DNA of 13,528 bases from Azoarcus sp. GTDB taxonomy: Bacteria > Pseudomonadota > Gammaproteobacteria > Burkholderiales > Rhodocyclaceae. Shown one piece after another: positions 6,697 through 12,865 of the stretch (positions within the stretch are counted from its first letter, which is position 1; each line of letters opens with the position of its first letter). Both the position numbers and the translations under genes were made by a program. The notes below the pieces were generated by a model. The model did no database searches. It was not told the origin of the DNA and was given only the letters and a program-made list of their open reading frames with translations. The stretch covers positions 1 through 13,528 of the forward strand of contig JALNWS010000119.1 in NCBI GenBank assembly GCA_023230755.1. Direction: 5' to 3'.

Positions 6697-7663
6697 GTGC
6701 AATGCTCCCTGCACGCGCTCCACCCTGCACGGTCCGACTATGGGCACGCGCTGGTCGGCCAGTGTGGACGCCGACACATCCCTGGATCTGCCGGCTCTGC
6801 GTCAGGACCTCGCGGCTGCCGTGGAGCAGGTGGACGCGCAGATGTCACCCTGGAAACCAGACAGCGACCTGGTGCGCCTGAACCACGCGCCCACCGATGC
6901 CTGGGTGACCCTGCCCGCTGAAATGCAGGAGGTGCTAAGCAGCGCGTTCGATATCCACCGCCTGAGCGCTGGTGCGTTTGATCCGTGCGTTGGCGCACTG
7001 GTTGATGCCTGGGGTTTTGGCGCGGCGCGCGATGCGCCCGACGCTGTGGCAATTGACACCGCGCGCCGGGCAGGGCCAAGCCCAATGCACGAGAGCCTGG
7101 AGTTCGACCGCCCGGCAGGCCGTGTCCGCAAACATGTACCCCTGCAGCTGGATCTGTGCGGCATTGCCAAGGGCTACGCGGTGGACCGCATGGCTGCCGT
7201 GCTGAAGCGGCATGGCGTGCGGCATGCGCTGGCTGCGCTTGATGGTGAGCTGCGCGCAGTGGGCTGCCAGGCCAGCGGCGCGCCCTGGGCCGTGGCGCTT
7301 GAACGCCCCGAGCCTGGGCTCCGTGCGGTGCGTGGGGTCATCGAGCTGGAGGATCTGGCCGTGGCCACCTCGGGCGATTACCGACGCTATCTGGAAGTCG
7401 GCAATGCGCGACTCGCCCACACCATGGACGCACGTCGGTGCGCGCCTGTGAACAACGCCGTGGCATCGGTCACCGTCCTGGCGAGTACCTGTATGCACGC
7501 GGACGCCTGGGCCACCGCCTTGCTGGTGGCCGGCCCCGGCGAAGGCCTTGCCATGGCGCAGCGCATGGGGTTGGAAGCGTTGTTTCTGTTGCGCGGCCCC
7601 GAGGGGCTGGTGGAAATGGGGGTAGGGCGGTTCAGCTCCTCCACTGCACCGGGAGGTGGTTGA
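6677..7663 (+). CDS. apbE: FAD:protein FMN transferase (ApbE family), no visible export signal
   Basis: The 328-residue product shows ApbE marks in order: GPTMGTRW (19-26), VDAQMSPWKPDSDLVRLN (52-69), AGAFDPCVGALVDAWGFG (98-115), LDLCGIAKGYAVDRM (158-172), ALDGELRAVG (187-196), VATSGDYRRY (229-238), HTMDARRCAPVNN (248-260) and MHADAWATALLV (273-284), the last carrying the Asp and Thr used for Mg2+. The family moves FMN from FAD onto Ser/Thr of target proteins. Variations: the usual N-x-G-G-(D/E) segment is ALDGE here, and the usual DP-x-x-G-x-P is DARRCAP, so a Cys replaces the Gly. Unlike many ApbE lipoproteins, the N-terminus is polar (MPKTSSECNAPCTRS) with no signal or lipobox, so it appears cytoplasmic. 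It overlaps the reductase by 20 bases. The DUF2271 protein with DGVTGAS is the obvious candidate substrate. Confidence 0.92.
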   Translation: MPKTSSECNAPCTRSTLHGPTMGTRWSASVDADTSLDLPALRQDLAAAVEQVDAQMSPWKPDSDLVRLNHAPTDAWVTLPAEMQEVLSSAFDIHRLSAGAFDPCVGALVDAWGFGAARDAPDAVAIDTARRAGPSPMHESLEFDRPAGRVRKHVPLQLDLCGIAKGYAVDRMAAVLKRHGVRHALAALDGELRAVGCQASGAPWAVALERPEPGLRAVRGVIELEDLAVATSGDYRRYLEVGNARLAHTMDARRCAPVNNAVASVTVLASTCMHADAWATALLVAGPGEGLAMAQRMGLEALFLLRGPEGLVEMGVGRFSSSTAPGGG

Positions 7664-7754
7664 CGACTTCGAGCTTGAACGCTGCCATGTAGAAGGACCA
7701 GACTGCATTGACGTGTGGCGCGTACTGCATGGTCGGCGCGATATTCCTGATTGA
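7656..7754 (+). pseudogene. C-terminal remnant of a ParE/RelE-like toxin
   Basis: In the frame one base off from the apbE end, the sequence reads DDFELERCHVEGPDCIDVWR, then VLHGRRDIPD and a stop at 7752-7754. The run R-V-L-H-G-x-R-D-I-P is the characteristic end of ParE/RelE-superfamily toxins of type II toxin-antitoxin pairs. Only about 32 residues of the usual 95-100 remain, and the frame enters apbE upstream, so the toxin's catalytic part is lost. No antitoxin gene is seen. Its end touches the last codons of apbE, so a recombination point lies at the apbE 3' end. Confidence 0.7.
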
Positions 7755-7895
7755 ATGCAAAACCCGGGCGATTTCGCCTGACGCAAGCTTCCTGCACTCC
7801 ACCAATCATCTATGGCAATCCTCTTACTGGCGTTCCTTTCCAGTGATGGTTCTTGGCCGATAATGGGTGGTGGGCATGTTCGCATATACCTGTTC

Positions 7896-8272
7896 GGCAT
7901 AGATGCCCGCGACAGTCGGGAAGCCTGGAACAAGGGAAAGGTAGCCGGTCAGACGGCACACCTCAAACCCAAAAACGTCTGGGCCATCCGCATCCATCTG
8001 CCGAACGCCCACGAAGTGCGTGACCTCGTGATGTTCAAGCTCGTGATCGACAGCAAACTCCGAGGTTGTGACCACGTAATTCTGTGCCGTCGCGATGTGA
8101 CACACGGCAACCATCACGCGCGATGGTTCTTCAGCGGAAGACACAACGTCCGGTTCAGTTCGAACTGGCCGAGCCAGCGTGCACTGCGGTCACAGCCCGA
8201 ATCGAGAAAGCCGGCTTGAGGCCGGAAGGCTTCCTCCTTTCTGGCCGGCTACATCGTTTTTCCCGTGTCTGA
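7896..8272 (+). pseudogene. Frameshifted, truncated tyrosine recombinase (integrase)
   Basis: One plus frame reads AWNKGKVAGQTAHLKPKNVW, then AIRIHLPNAHEVRDLVMFKL and VIDSKLRGCDHVILCRRDVT. Near 8105-8125 the homology moves to a second frame: AMVLQRKTQRPVQFELAEPA, then GLRPEGFLLSGRLHRFSRV and a stop at 8270-8272. This is the small (about 190-residue) integrase family with the phrases AWNKGK, W-A-I-R and A-I-D-S-K-L-R-G-C-D; the Arg in SKLRGCD is the first catalytic Arg. The C-terminal half with the His-x-x-Arg box and the catalytic Tyr is missing. The gene is thus broken twice, by a frameshift and by a truncation. It marks this stretch as former mobile DNA. Start of homology is approximate. 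Confidence 0.85.
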
Positions 8273-8560
8273 ACCCGGTAATATTCTAGGATAATCAAGT
8301 GTTTGGTTGTGGCGGTCGGTCGTCGCCCTCCTGAGCCAGCCATCTGAGCGACCGCTTGAATCCAAGTCTGAAACCTGGCGGAAAGCCTGCGCGAGCAACT
8401 CGGCATCAGCAGCCGTCCAGCTTTCGCCGAGCGAACGGCGGCAGTGCAGCGAATACCTGTCGCACGGAACTCAGGACGGTCGGACGGCAAGTCCGGAACC
8501 CTTCGAATTCACCCTTTCGACCCGCCGCCGTCTCTCGGGTGCGTGATGGGATCGTGCGGG
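8273..8560. other. Gap after the integrase remnant
   Basis: About 290 bases with no assignable gene. A minus-strand frame reads GESWTAADAELLAQAFRQVS, which is protein-like, but it has no start, no neighbour in frame and no family I know; it may be another scrap. Confidence 0.4.
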
Positions 8561-8640
8561 TTGGGCTGAGCGCAGAGAAGCCCACGCTTCAGCACTCCCA
8601 GCGTGGAGTATCGAGTGTTGGGCTTCCGTCGTCAGCCCAA
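8561..8640. repeat. Pair of TTGGGCT/AGCCCAA hairpin elements
   Basis: The first hairpin pairs TGGGCT (8562-8567) with AGCCCA (8579-8584). The second pairs TTGGGCT (8618-8624) with AGCCCAA (8634-8640). Between them CCACGC (8582-8587) pairs with GCGTGG (8601-8606). The two main hairpins share the same stem sequence and similar loop length. Short elements with a GTTGGGCT...AGCCCAAC pattern recur between genes in many proteobacterial genomes, and these resemble them. The second overlaps the stop codon of the PEP-CTERM fragment and could act as a terminator-like structure for it, though no T-run follows. Confidence 0.6.
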
Positions 8641-9138
8641 TCTGCGCTTGCTGAAGCCAAGTCCCAATAACCCGAGTCCGACGAGAGCCAAGGATGCAGG
8701 CTCTGGAACCGAGCCTCCAGGCGGCGGCCCTGGAATAAAAGTATCAGCCGTTATATTGACGTTGTAACCGTCGACTGATCCATGGTCTTCCAGCAAAATT
8801 TGCAGGAAATGGGTGCCAGCGCTTAAGCCTCCGATTGACAAGGAGTACTCACCCAGCACTACTGAACCCGGACCACGCGCGCCGAATAAATACACCCCAT
8901 CCAGCCAGAGAAAAATGCCATTGTCGACCCCGAAACTCGCGTTGATGCCAGTTGCGCCTAGCGTATCGAACTGATAAATGACGGCGACTTCGGTACCTGG
9001 CGTCCAACTGTTTGGAATGGAAATCTGCGAACTGCTCCAATTGCTATTCAGATTCAGCGGGTTTGTTAACCAGTTGCCAAGAACCGAGCTGGCGGCAGAC
9101 AAATTGGGAGCACTTCCGTACTGACCTGCTTTCGGGAA
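8632..9138 (-). pseudogene. C-terminal part of a PEP-CTERM exported protein, 5' end lost
   Basis: Minus-strand reading from about 9138 gives GQYGSAPNLSAASSVLGNWL, then SWTPGTEVAVIYQFDTLGAT, ASFGVDNGIFLWLDGVYLFG, HFLQILLEDHGSVDGYNV and the sorting signal: VPEP, a hydrophobic stretch (ASLALVGLGLLGLGF) and a basic end (SKRRLG). PEP-CTERM tails direct proteins to the exosortase/EpsH system at the cell envelope. The body is a beta-rich module that I recall in other PEP-CTERM proteins; I cannot name its function. There is no signal peptide: the frame loses homology upstream of about 9138, where a histidine-kinase fragment on the other strand begins. The nearest ATG-like start (TTG at 9102) lies inside the domain. 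So the gene was cut by a rearrangement. Confidence 0.82.
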
Positions 9139-9452
9139 AAAAGGTAGATGTTGCGATCAAGTGCGAACCCACCGTTCTTGCCTTGCCTGAGGCGCTTTGC
9201 TGAATCGATATTTCCAATCTGATCCGCAATGCATTTCAGTACACCTGGTCGGGCAAAGTGGATATCAGTCTGACCGGAAAGAAGCTGGAGATTCTGAACA
9301 TCAACGAGGCGGATGAAGAGCGTAATGATGAACTCGGCTTTGGGCTTGGCCTGGAGCTTACCGAGCGTCTTGTTGGTCAGCAGGGGTGGGGTTACACCAA
9401 CAAGGAGACTGGCGCTGGACGTCGTGTGGTCATTGAATTCGATGTGAAGTAA
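9123..9452 (+). pseudogene. Histidine kinase ATPase-domain remnant with in-frame stop
   Basis: Plus frame from 9123 reads DLLSGKKVDVAIKCEP, then TVLALPEALC, a TGA at 9201-9203, and continues in the same frame with IDISNLIRNAFQYT (N box), KVDISLTGKKLEILNINEA, LGFGLGLELTERLVGQQGW (G2 box) and GAGRRVVIEFDVK before the true stop at 9450-9452. This is the C-terminal HATPase_c part of a sensor histidine kinase. The sensor, membrane and phospho-His parts are missing, the G1 region around NINEADEERN is poor, and the reading frame is cut by a stop codon. Both ends abut opposite-strand PEP-CTERM genes: the 5' end runs into the truncated one and the 3' end overlaps the protease gene by 23 bases. A kinase cannot be made. 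Confidence 0.85.
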
Positions 9453-10638
9453 GCTCGCCTCGAGTTCTTTGGTCATGTTGAATGGGGTGCCGCCGGCGCA
9501 TGAAACAGCTGAGACCCATCAGCCCCAGAAGCACCAGCGCACTGCTGTCGGGTTCCGGTACGGTGTTGTACATCTGACTTTGAATCCAGTTCGAATGCAA
9601 ATAGACCGGTACGTAACCAGTGAGCTCCCCAAAGGAAGCATTGAGCGAATTGTCTACGTCCCCCCACTGCGACCAAAAGGTTAATCCGTAAGAGTTAACG
9701 GAGGCGATCAGCCCATCGACGAAGCCTGCTCCGCCCGAGTCACCTGGTGCGTGGGCAGCTTCGCGTGCGCCGAGTCCCGTGTCGCAAAATATGGATCCTG
9801 CCGCTCCCGCCATGTTGCTGGCCATTGCGATGAGGCAGTTCGAATCGTTCTGAGTCAAACCACTGTCAAAGTCCGCCACCCACGAGTGCTCTATCTGCGT
9901 TCCAGGATAGCCAAGCACGTTTGCCCATTGATCGCCGAAGATATCGTCGCCAAGCCTGTAATCATAGGTATTTTCGCCAGTGCGCAAGCGTGCGGAAAGG
10001 TCGTTGGTGCCTGTTGCGCCATCGCCAAGACGGCCGTACCCGGTGACCACAAAATCCTTACCCGCCAGATCGGGGGCGGTGTAAAGACCGTAGGATGTCG
10101 TCCACGCCGGGGCGACATCCGATAAGCGCAGGACGGCGATATCATTCTGATCGATGACGCGACCCGAATACTCAGAGTGGACGAAGTAGTCAGATACGGC
10201 CACCACACTTACACCTGCGGCAGGCACCGCACTGGTCTGAATGCGGGTGTCCGCAGCCAATCCACCATCAGGCTGAAAGAGGACCATTGTCGATAATGGA
10301 TTCGCAGAGCCTGCACCATGAGAAACACAGTGCGCCGCGGTGAGTATGGAGCGCCTGTCGCTGAGCAGCGAGCCCGAGCATCCGTAACTGCCCTCAGCGC
10401 CGTAGTTCATGATCAGACTGACGACACCGTTGTATGCGGGGTAGATCGGGTGATAGATCGAGTCTCCGGCGGGATCGCTGGAATTGCCAGTGCTCGTCAC
10501 ACCGGTCAGCAAGCTTTGCGCGATCCAGGAGAAGCCTTCATAGGTGCCGGAGATTGTCGTGGCGAAAACAGGCCCTGCACCAAGACATAAAGAGGCGGTC
10601 GTTGCGGCCGTCAGGGTACTGCGAACAATCGCCTTCAT
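9430..10638 (-). CDS. Trypsin-like serine protease with PEP-CTERM sorting signal
   Basis: The 402-residue protein has an N-terminal signal (residues 1-26, cleavage likely after VFA) and a GAGG ribosome site 5 bases upstream. The S1/chymotrypsin-fold domain spans about 60-350: GCSGSLLSDRRSILTAAHC gives His103, QNDIAVLRLS gives Asp166 and APGDSGGAGF gives Ser301, so the triad is complete. Cys87 and Cys104 fit the conserved disulfide by the active-site His. VPEP begins at Val360, followed by the hydrophobic SSALVLLGLMGLSCFM and RRR (381-383), the PEP-CTERM signal read by an exosortase. Odd: about 19 residues (HPIQHDQRTRGELTSHRIQ) follow the Arg cluster, where these proteins usually stop within a few residues, and they overlap the kinase remnant. 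The original stop was probably lost in a rearrangement. It is the only intact gene in this decayed stretch. Substrate unknown; export to the cell surface is inferred. Confidence 0.9.
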   Translation of the reverse strand: MKAIVRSTLTAATTASLCLGAGPVFATTISGTYEGFSWIAQSLLTGVTSTGNSSDPAGDSIYHPIYPAYNGVVSLIMNYGAEGSYGCSGSLLSDRRSILTAAHCVSHGAGSANPLSTMVLFQPDGGLAADTRIQTSAVPAAGVSVVAVSDYFVHSEYSGRVIDQNDIAVLRLSDVAPAWTTSYGLYTAPDLAGKDFVVTGYGRLGDGATGTNDLSARLRTGENTYDYRLGDDIFGDQWANVLGYPGTQIEHSWVADFDSGLTQNDSNCLIAMASNMAGAAGSIFCDTGLGAREAAHAPGDSGGAGFVDGLIASVNSYGLTFWSQWGDVDNSLNASFGELTGYVPVYLHSNWIQSQMYNTVPEPDSSALVLLGLMGLSCFMRRRHPIQHDQRTRGELTSHRIQ

Positions 10639-10726
10639 TTTGTCCTCACAAACGATTTAGCATCTCAAATGAATCAAGGTTCGTGGCGAGTACGCGGAGC
10701 AGGGTTCAAGCCACGTTGTTTAATGG

Positions 10727-11038
10727 CTATATGGCTCTCGCGACGCGCACTGCCGTAGTCCATGTACGCTGCGCACGGATGCCAATTTGCTCGAAACCCG
10801 CCAGGAGCCATGCCAAGGTGTTCGGCTCGGGGACAATTGCGACATTCGCTGCAGCGGCAACCCCCAAGCGAACAGTCATTGCATCTTCCGGCGTGAGGAC
10901 ATACGGCTCGACTTTGGGAAACTGCTCGCCATCGGCAGTGTTCAGGTCTCGTCATTCCCGGATTTCATACGCAGCGAAATTTTTCGGCTGGATCGGATCA
11001 TCGTCGTCCGGGGAAGGGGCGTCAATAATGCTCAAGGA
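10727..11038 (-). pseudogene. Degraded PEP-CTERM protein tail with in-frame stop
   Basis: Minus-strand reading gives SIIDAPSPDDDDPIQPKNFA, a TGA at 10952-10954, then in the same frame FPKVEPYVLTPEDAMTVRLG, VAAAANVAIVPEPNTLAWLL and a charged end with a stop at 10727-10729. VPEP followed by a hydrophobic run and Arg residues is the PEP-CTERM pattern, though the hydrophobic part is short and interrupted by GFEQ. The body is not recognised. With no start, an internal stop and a damaged signal it is best read as a relic. It lies just upstream of the protease gene on the same strand, with 88 bases between them that must hold the protease promoter. Confidence 0.5.
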
Positions 11039-11096
11039 CTAGAGTGGGCGCGGCGCAGGGCAGGTCAGCAATGCCGGCTCAGAATGCTTCCTCCAG

Positions 11097-11279
11097 TTGC
11101 AAAGGCGCGAACGGATCAAGCGGCGGACCTGCCGCACTCATGCACATACACATGCACGTGCCGACGTGTTCGGGGCTACATCGAGCGCTTCTACAATTCG
11201 TGGCGTCGGCACAGTTTTAATGTTCAGCCACTTGCCAGTAGAGGTTGAACAGCGGTACGTTTTTGACGAACTGGGCTGA
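11097..11279 (+). pseudogene. IS3-family transposase C-terminal remnant, two frameshifts
   Basis: The start reads RRERIKRRTCRT and ARADVF in one frame. Homology then moves to a second frame as GYIERFYNSWRRHSFN, and returns to the first as HLPVEVEQRYVFDELG with a stop at 11277-11279. IS3-family OrfB proteins end with E-x-I-K-R-R, then F-x-Y-I-E-x-F-Y-N-x-x-R-R-H-S and a final S-P-x-E-F/Y-E segment, so the order and spacing match. Only about 60 of some 280 residues remain, with compensating shifts near 11165 and 11228. The CCACACAATCCGGGG just after the stop could be a decayed end of the element, but no matching left end is seen here. Confidence 0.8.
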
Positions 11280-11728
11280 CCACACAATCCGGGGCTCTTC
11301 AACCTGAATAGAGCTGTCTGGCTCTGTCATTGATGGCATTGATATCTGCCAAACTGGCGCATTTTGGCCGCTGAGTGAAACAGATTGGCAGTGGGTGATT
11401 TTTAAGTTGTTGATTTGTATTGGTACAGCGCCGTTTAGCGATTGGCATGCTTCTTGATAGTGGATACGGATTCTCTGTCGGGCATTCCGCGGCGGCAGCG
11501 ACAACATGAAGGAAGACAGGTGCATGGACATGGCTGGTCTGTATTTCACCCGTTCCGGGCCCGCGGGGGCACGGGGTGAGGCGCGGCCATACACCGCAAC
11601 GAGGGAGGCATGTACTTGATCCGGATACTCCCCCAGAACGTCGCATCCCGCGTGCTGAAACTGCGTTGCGCGCGTGAATGCTTTGCGAGAAACATCCTCA
11701 AGCGAATGATTTCCTGAGCCCCTAACGC
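11280..11728. other. Leader region before the oxidoreductase-globin genes
   Basis: About 450 bases, AT-richer from 11390 to 11460 than its surroundings, as promoter DNA often is. It holds a sigma-54-like site (listed separately). Two tiny plus ORFs are possible, one of about 37 codons from 11508 and one of 35 codons at 11610-11717 that ends just before the oxidoreductase; neither has a known motif, and I do not call them genes. Confidence 0.45.
11442..11458 (+). promoter_or_regulatory. Possible sigma-54 promoter
   Basis: TTGGCATGCTTCTTGAT carries GG at -24 and the right 10-base spacing to the -12 element, but the -12 dinucleotide is GA instead of GC. The DNA just upstream is AT-rich. It faces the oxidoreductase-globin pair, about 270 bases before the start codon. 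No enhancer-type site was found. Confidence 0.3.
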
Positions 11729-12865
11729 ATGCCATCTCCATCCCGTATCACCATCATCGGCGCCGGCTTTGGCGCGCTTTCAAGTGTCCGCGAAATCCGC
11801 CGGCGCGATAGCGAGGCCGAGATCACGCTGATTGCGCCCCGCGCCGAACTGCACTATCTGCCTGGGATCATCTGGATCCCGAGCGGTCTGCGCACACGCG
11901 AGCAGCTGGTCGTGCCGCTGGGCAATTTTTTCCGCCGCATGAAAGTTCGCCACGTGACGGCCGAGGTGACCGGCTTGCGCAATGGCGGTCGTCTGGTGGA
12001 CACCACCGCGGGAGAATTTTCCAATGACGCACTGGTGATTGCCAGCGGCGGGCGCTTCATCAAGAAGCTGCCCGGAATCGAACACGCGATCACGCCTTGC
12101 GAAGGCATTACGGCCGCAGAAAAGATTCGTGATCGTCTGCGGGCGCTGCAGGGCGGCACCATCGCCGTCGGCTTTGCCGGCAACCCGAACGAACCCACCG
12201 CGGTGCGCGGTGGACCGATGTTTGAATTTCTGTTCGGCATCGACGAACAACTCCGGCGCGAGGGCCGGCGCGACAAGTTCGAGCTGGTGTTTTTCAATCC
12301 ATCCAATGAGCCAGGCAACCGGCTCGGCCCGAAGGCGGTAAAACATCTGCTCGCCGAGATGAAGCGGCGCGGCATCCGCACTTACTTGGGCCACAAGATG
12401 AAGGGGTTCGAGGCCGATCGTGTACTCACGGAAGGCGAAGCGTTTGCAGCCGATCTCATCCTGTTCATGCCTGGTATGACCGGCAACGCCTGGTTCGATC
12501 AGACCGAATTGGCACGCTCGCCGGGTGGCTTGTTGCAGGCGGATGCGCAGTGCCGTGTCGTTGGGGCCGAGCATGTCTACGTCGTCGGCGACTCTGGCAG
12601 CTTTCCTGGCCCGGACTGGATGCCCAAACAGGCCCACATGGCCGACCTGCAGGCGGCGGCCGCCGCAGAAAATCTGCTGACGGGCCTACGCGGCGGGACG
12701 CCTCGCGACACCTTCAAGGTTGAGCTTATCTGCATCATTGATGCAATCGACCACGGCACGCTGGTGTTTCGTAACGCACAGCGCCAGATCATTTTGCCAC
12801 CGACCCGCCTGCTGCACTGGGTAAAGGGGTTCTTCGAAAGTGCTTACCTGAAAAAATACCGATGA
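11729..12865 (+). CDS. FAD-dependent oxidoreductase, SQR/FCSD-like fold
   Basis: The 378-residue protein begins ITIIGAGFGALSSVREIRR (GxGxxG at 11-16), the FAD dinucleotide fold. LVIASGGRF at 102-110 is the usual second FAD-contact strand, and HVYVVGDSGSFPGPDWMPKQ at 282-301 with QAAAAAENLL is the C-terminal FAD motif shared by sulfide:quinone oxidoreductases, flavocytochrome c sulfide dehydrogenases and NDH-2. No signal peptide is present. The C-terminal LLHWVKGFFESAYLKKYR could be an amphipathic membrane anchor as in SQRs. Cysteines are at 124, 275 and 335. The segment where SQRs carry a catalytic Cys near residue 160 reads NEPTAVRGGPMFEF, without Cys, so classical sulfide oxidation is doubtful. 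No good ribosome site precedes ATG 11729. The stop overlaps the globin start (ATGA). Best read as a quinone- or protein-linked reductase partnered with the globin; substrate unknown. Confidence 0.85.
   Translation: MPSPSRITIIGAGFGALSSVREIRRRDSEAEITLIAPRAELHYLPGIIWIPSGLRTREQLVVPLGNFFRRMKVRHVTAEVTGLRNGGRLVDTTAGEFSNDALVIASGGRFIKKLPGIEHAITPCEGITAAEKIRDRLRALQGGTIAVGFAGNPNEPTAVRGGPMFEFLFGIDEQLRREGRRDKFELVFFNPSNEPGNRLGPKAVKHLLAEMKRRGIRTYLGHKMKGFEADRVLTEGEAFAADLILFMPGMTGNAWFDQTELARSPGGLLQADAQCRVVGAEHVYVVGDSGSFPGPDWMPKQAHMADLQAAAAAENLLTGLRGGTPRDTFKVELICIIDAIDHGTLVFRNAQRQIILPPTRLLHWVKGFFESAYLKKYR

Noticed and set aside
7767..7780. GGCG...CGCC hairpin as the flavin-operon terminator
   Set aside because: The stem is only about 4 bases without a T-run.
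7824..8144. 106-codon minus-strand ORF
   Set aside because: Antisense to the integrase homology, which explains this stretch better.
9066..9476. 136-codon minus-strand ORF between the two PEP-CTERM genes
   Set aside because: It is the antisense of the histidine-kinase remnant and has no domain of its own.
11217..11741. 174-codon minus-strand ORF upstream of the oxidoreductase
   Set aside because: It runs antisense to the IS3 remnant and the leader region, has no known motif, and its composition looks random.
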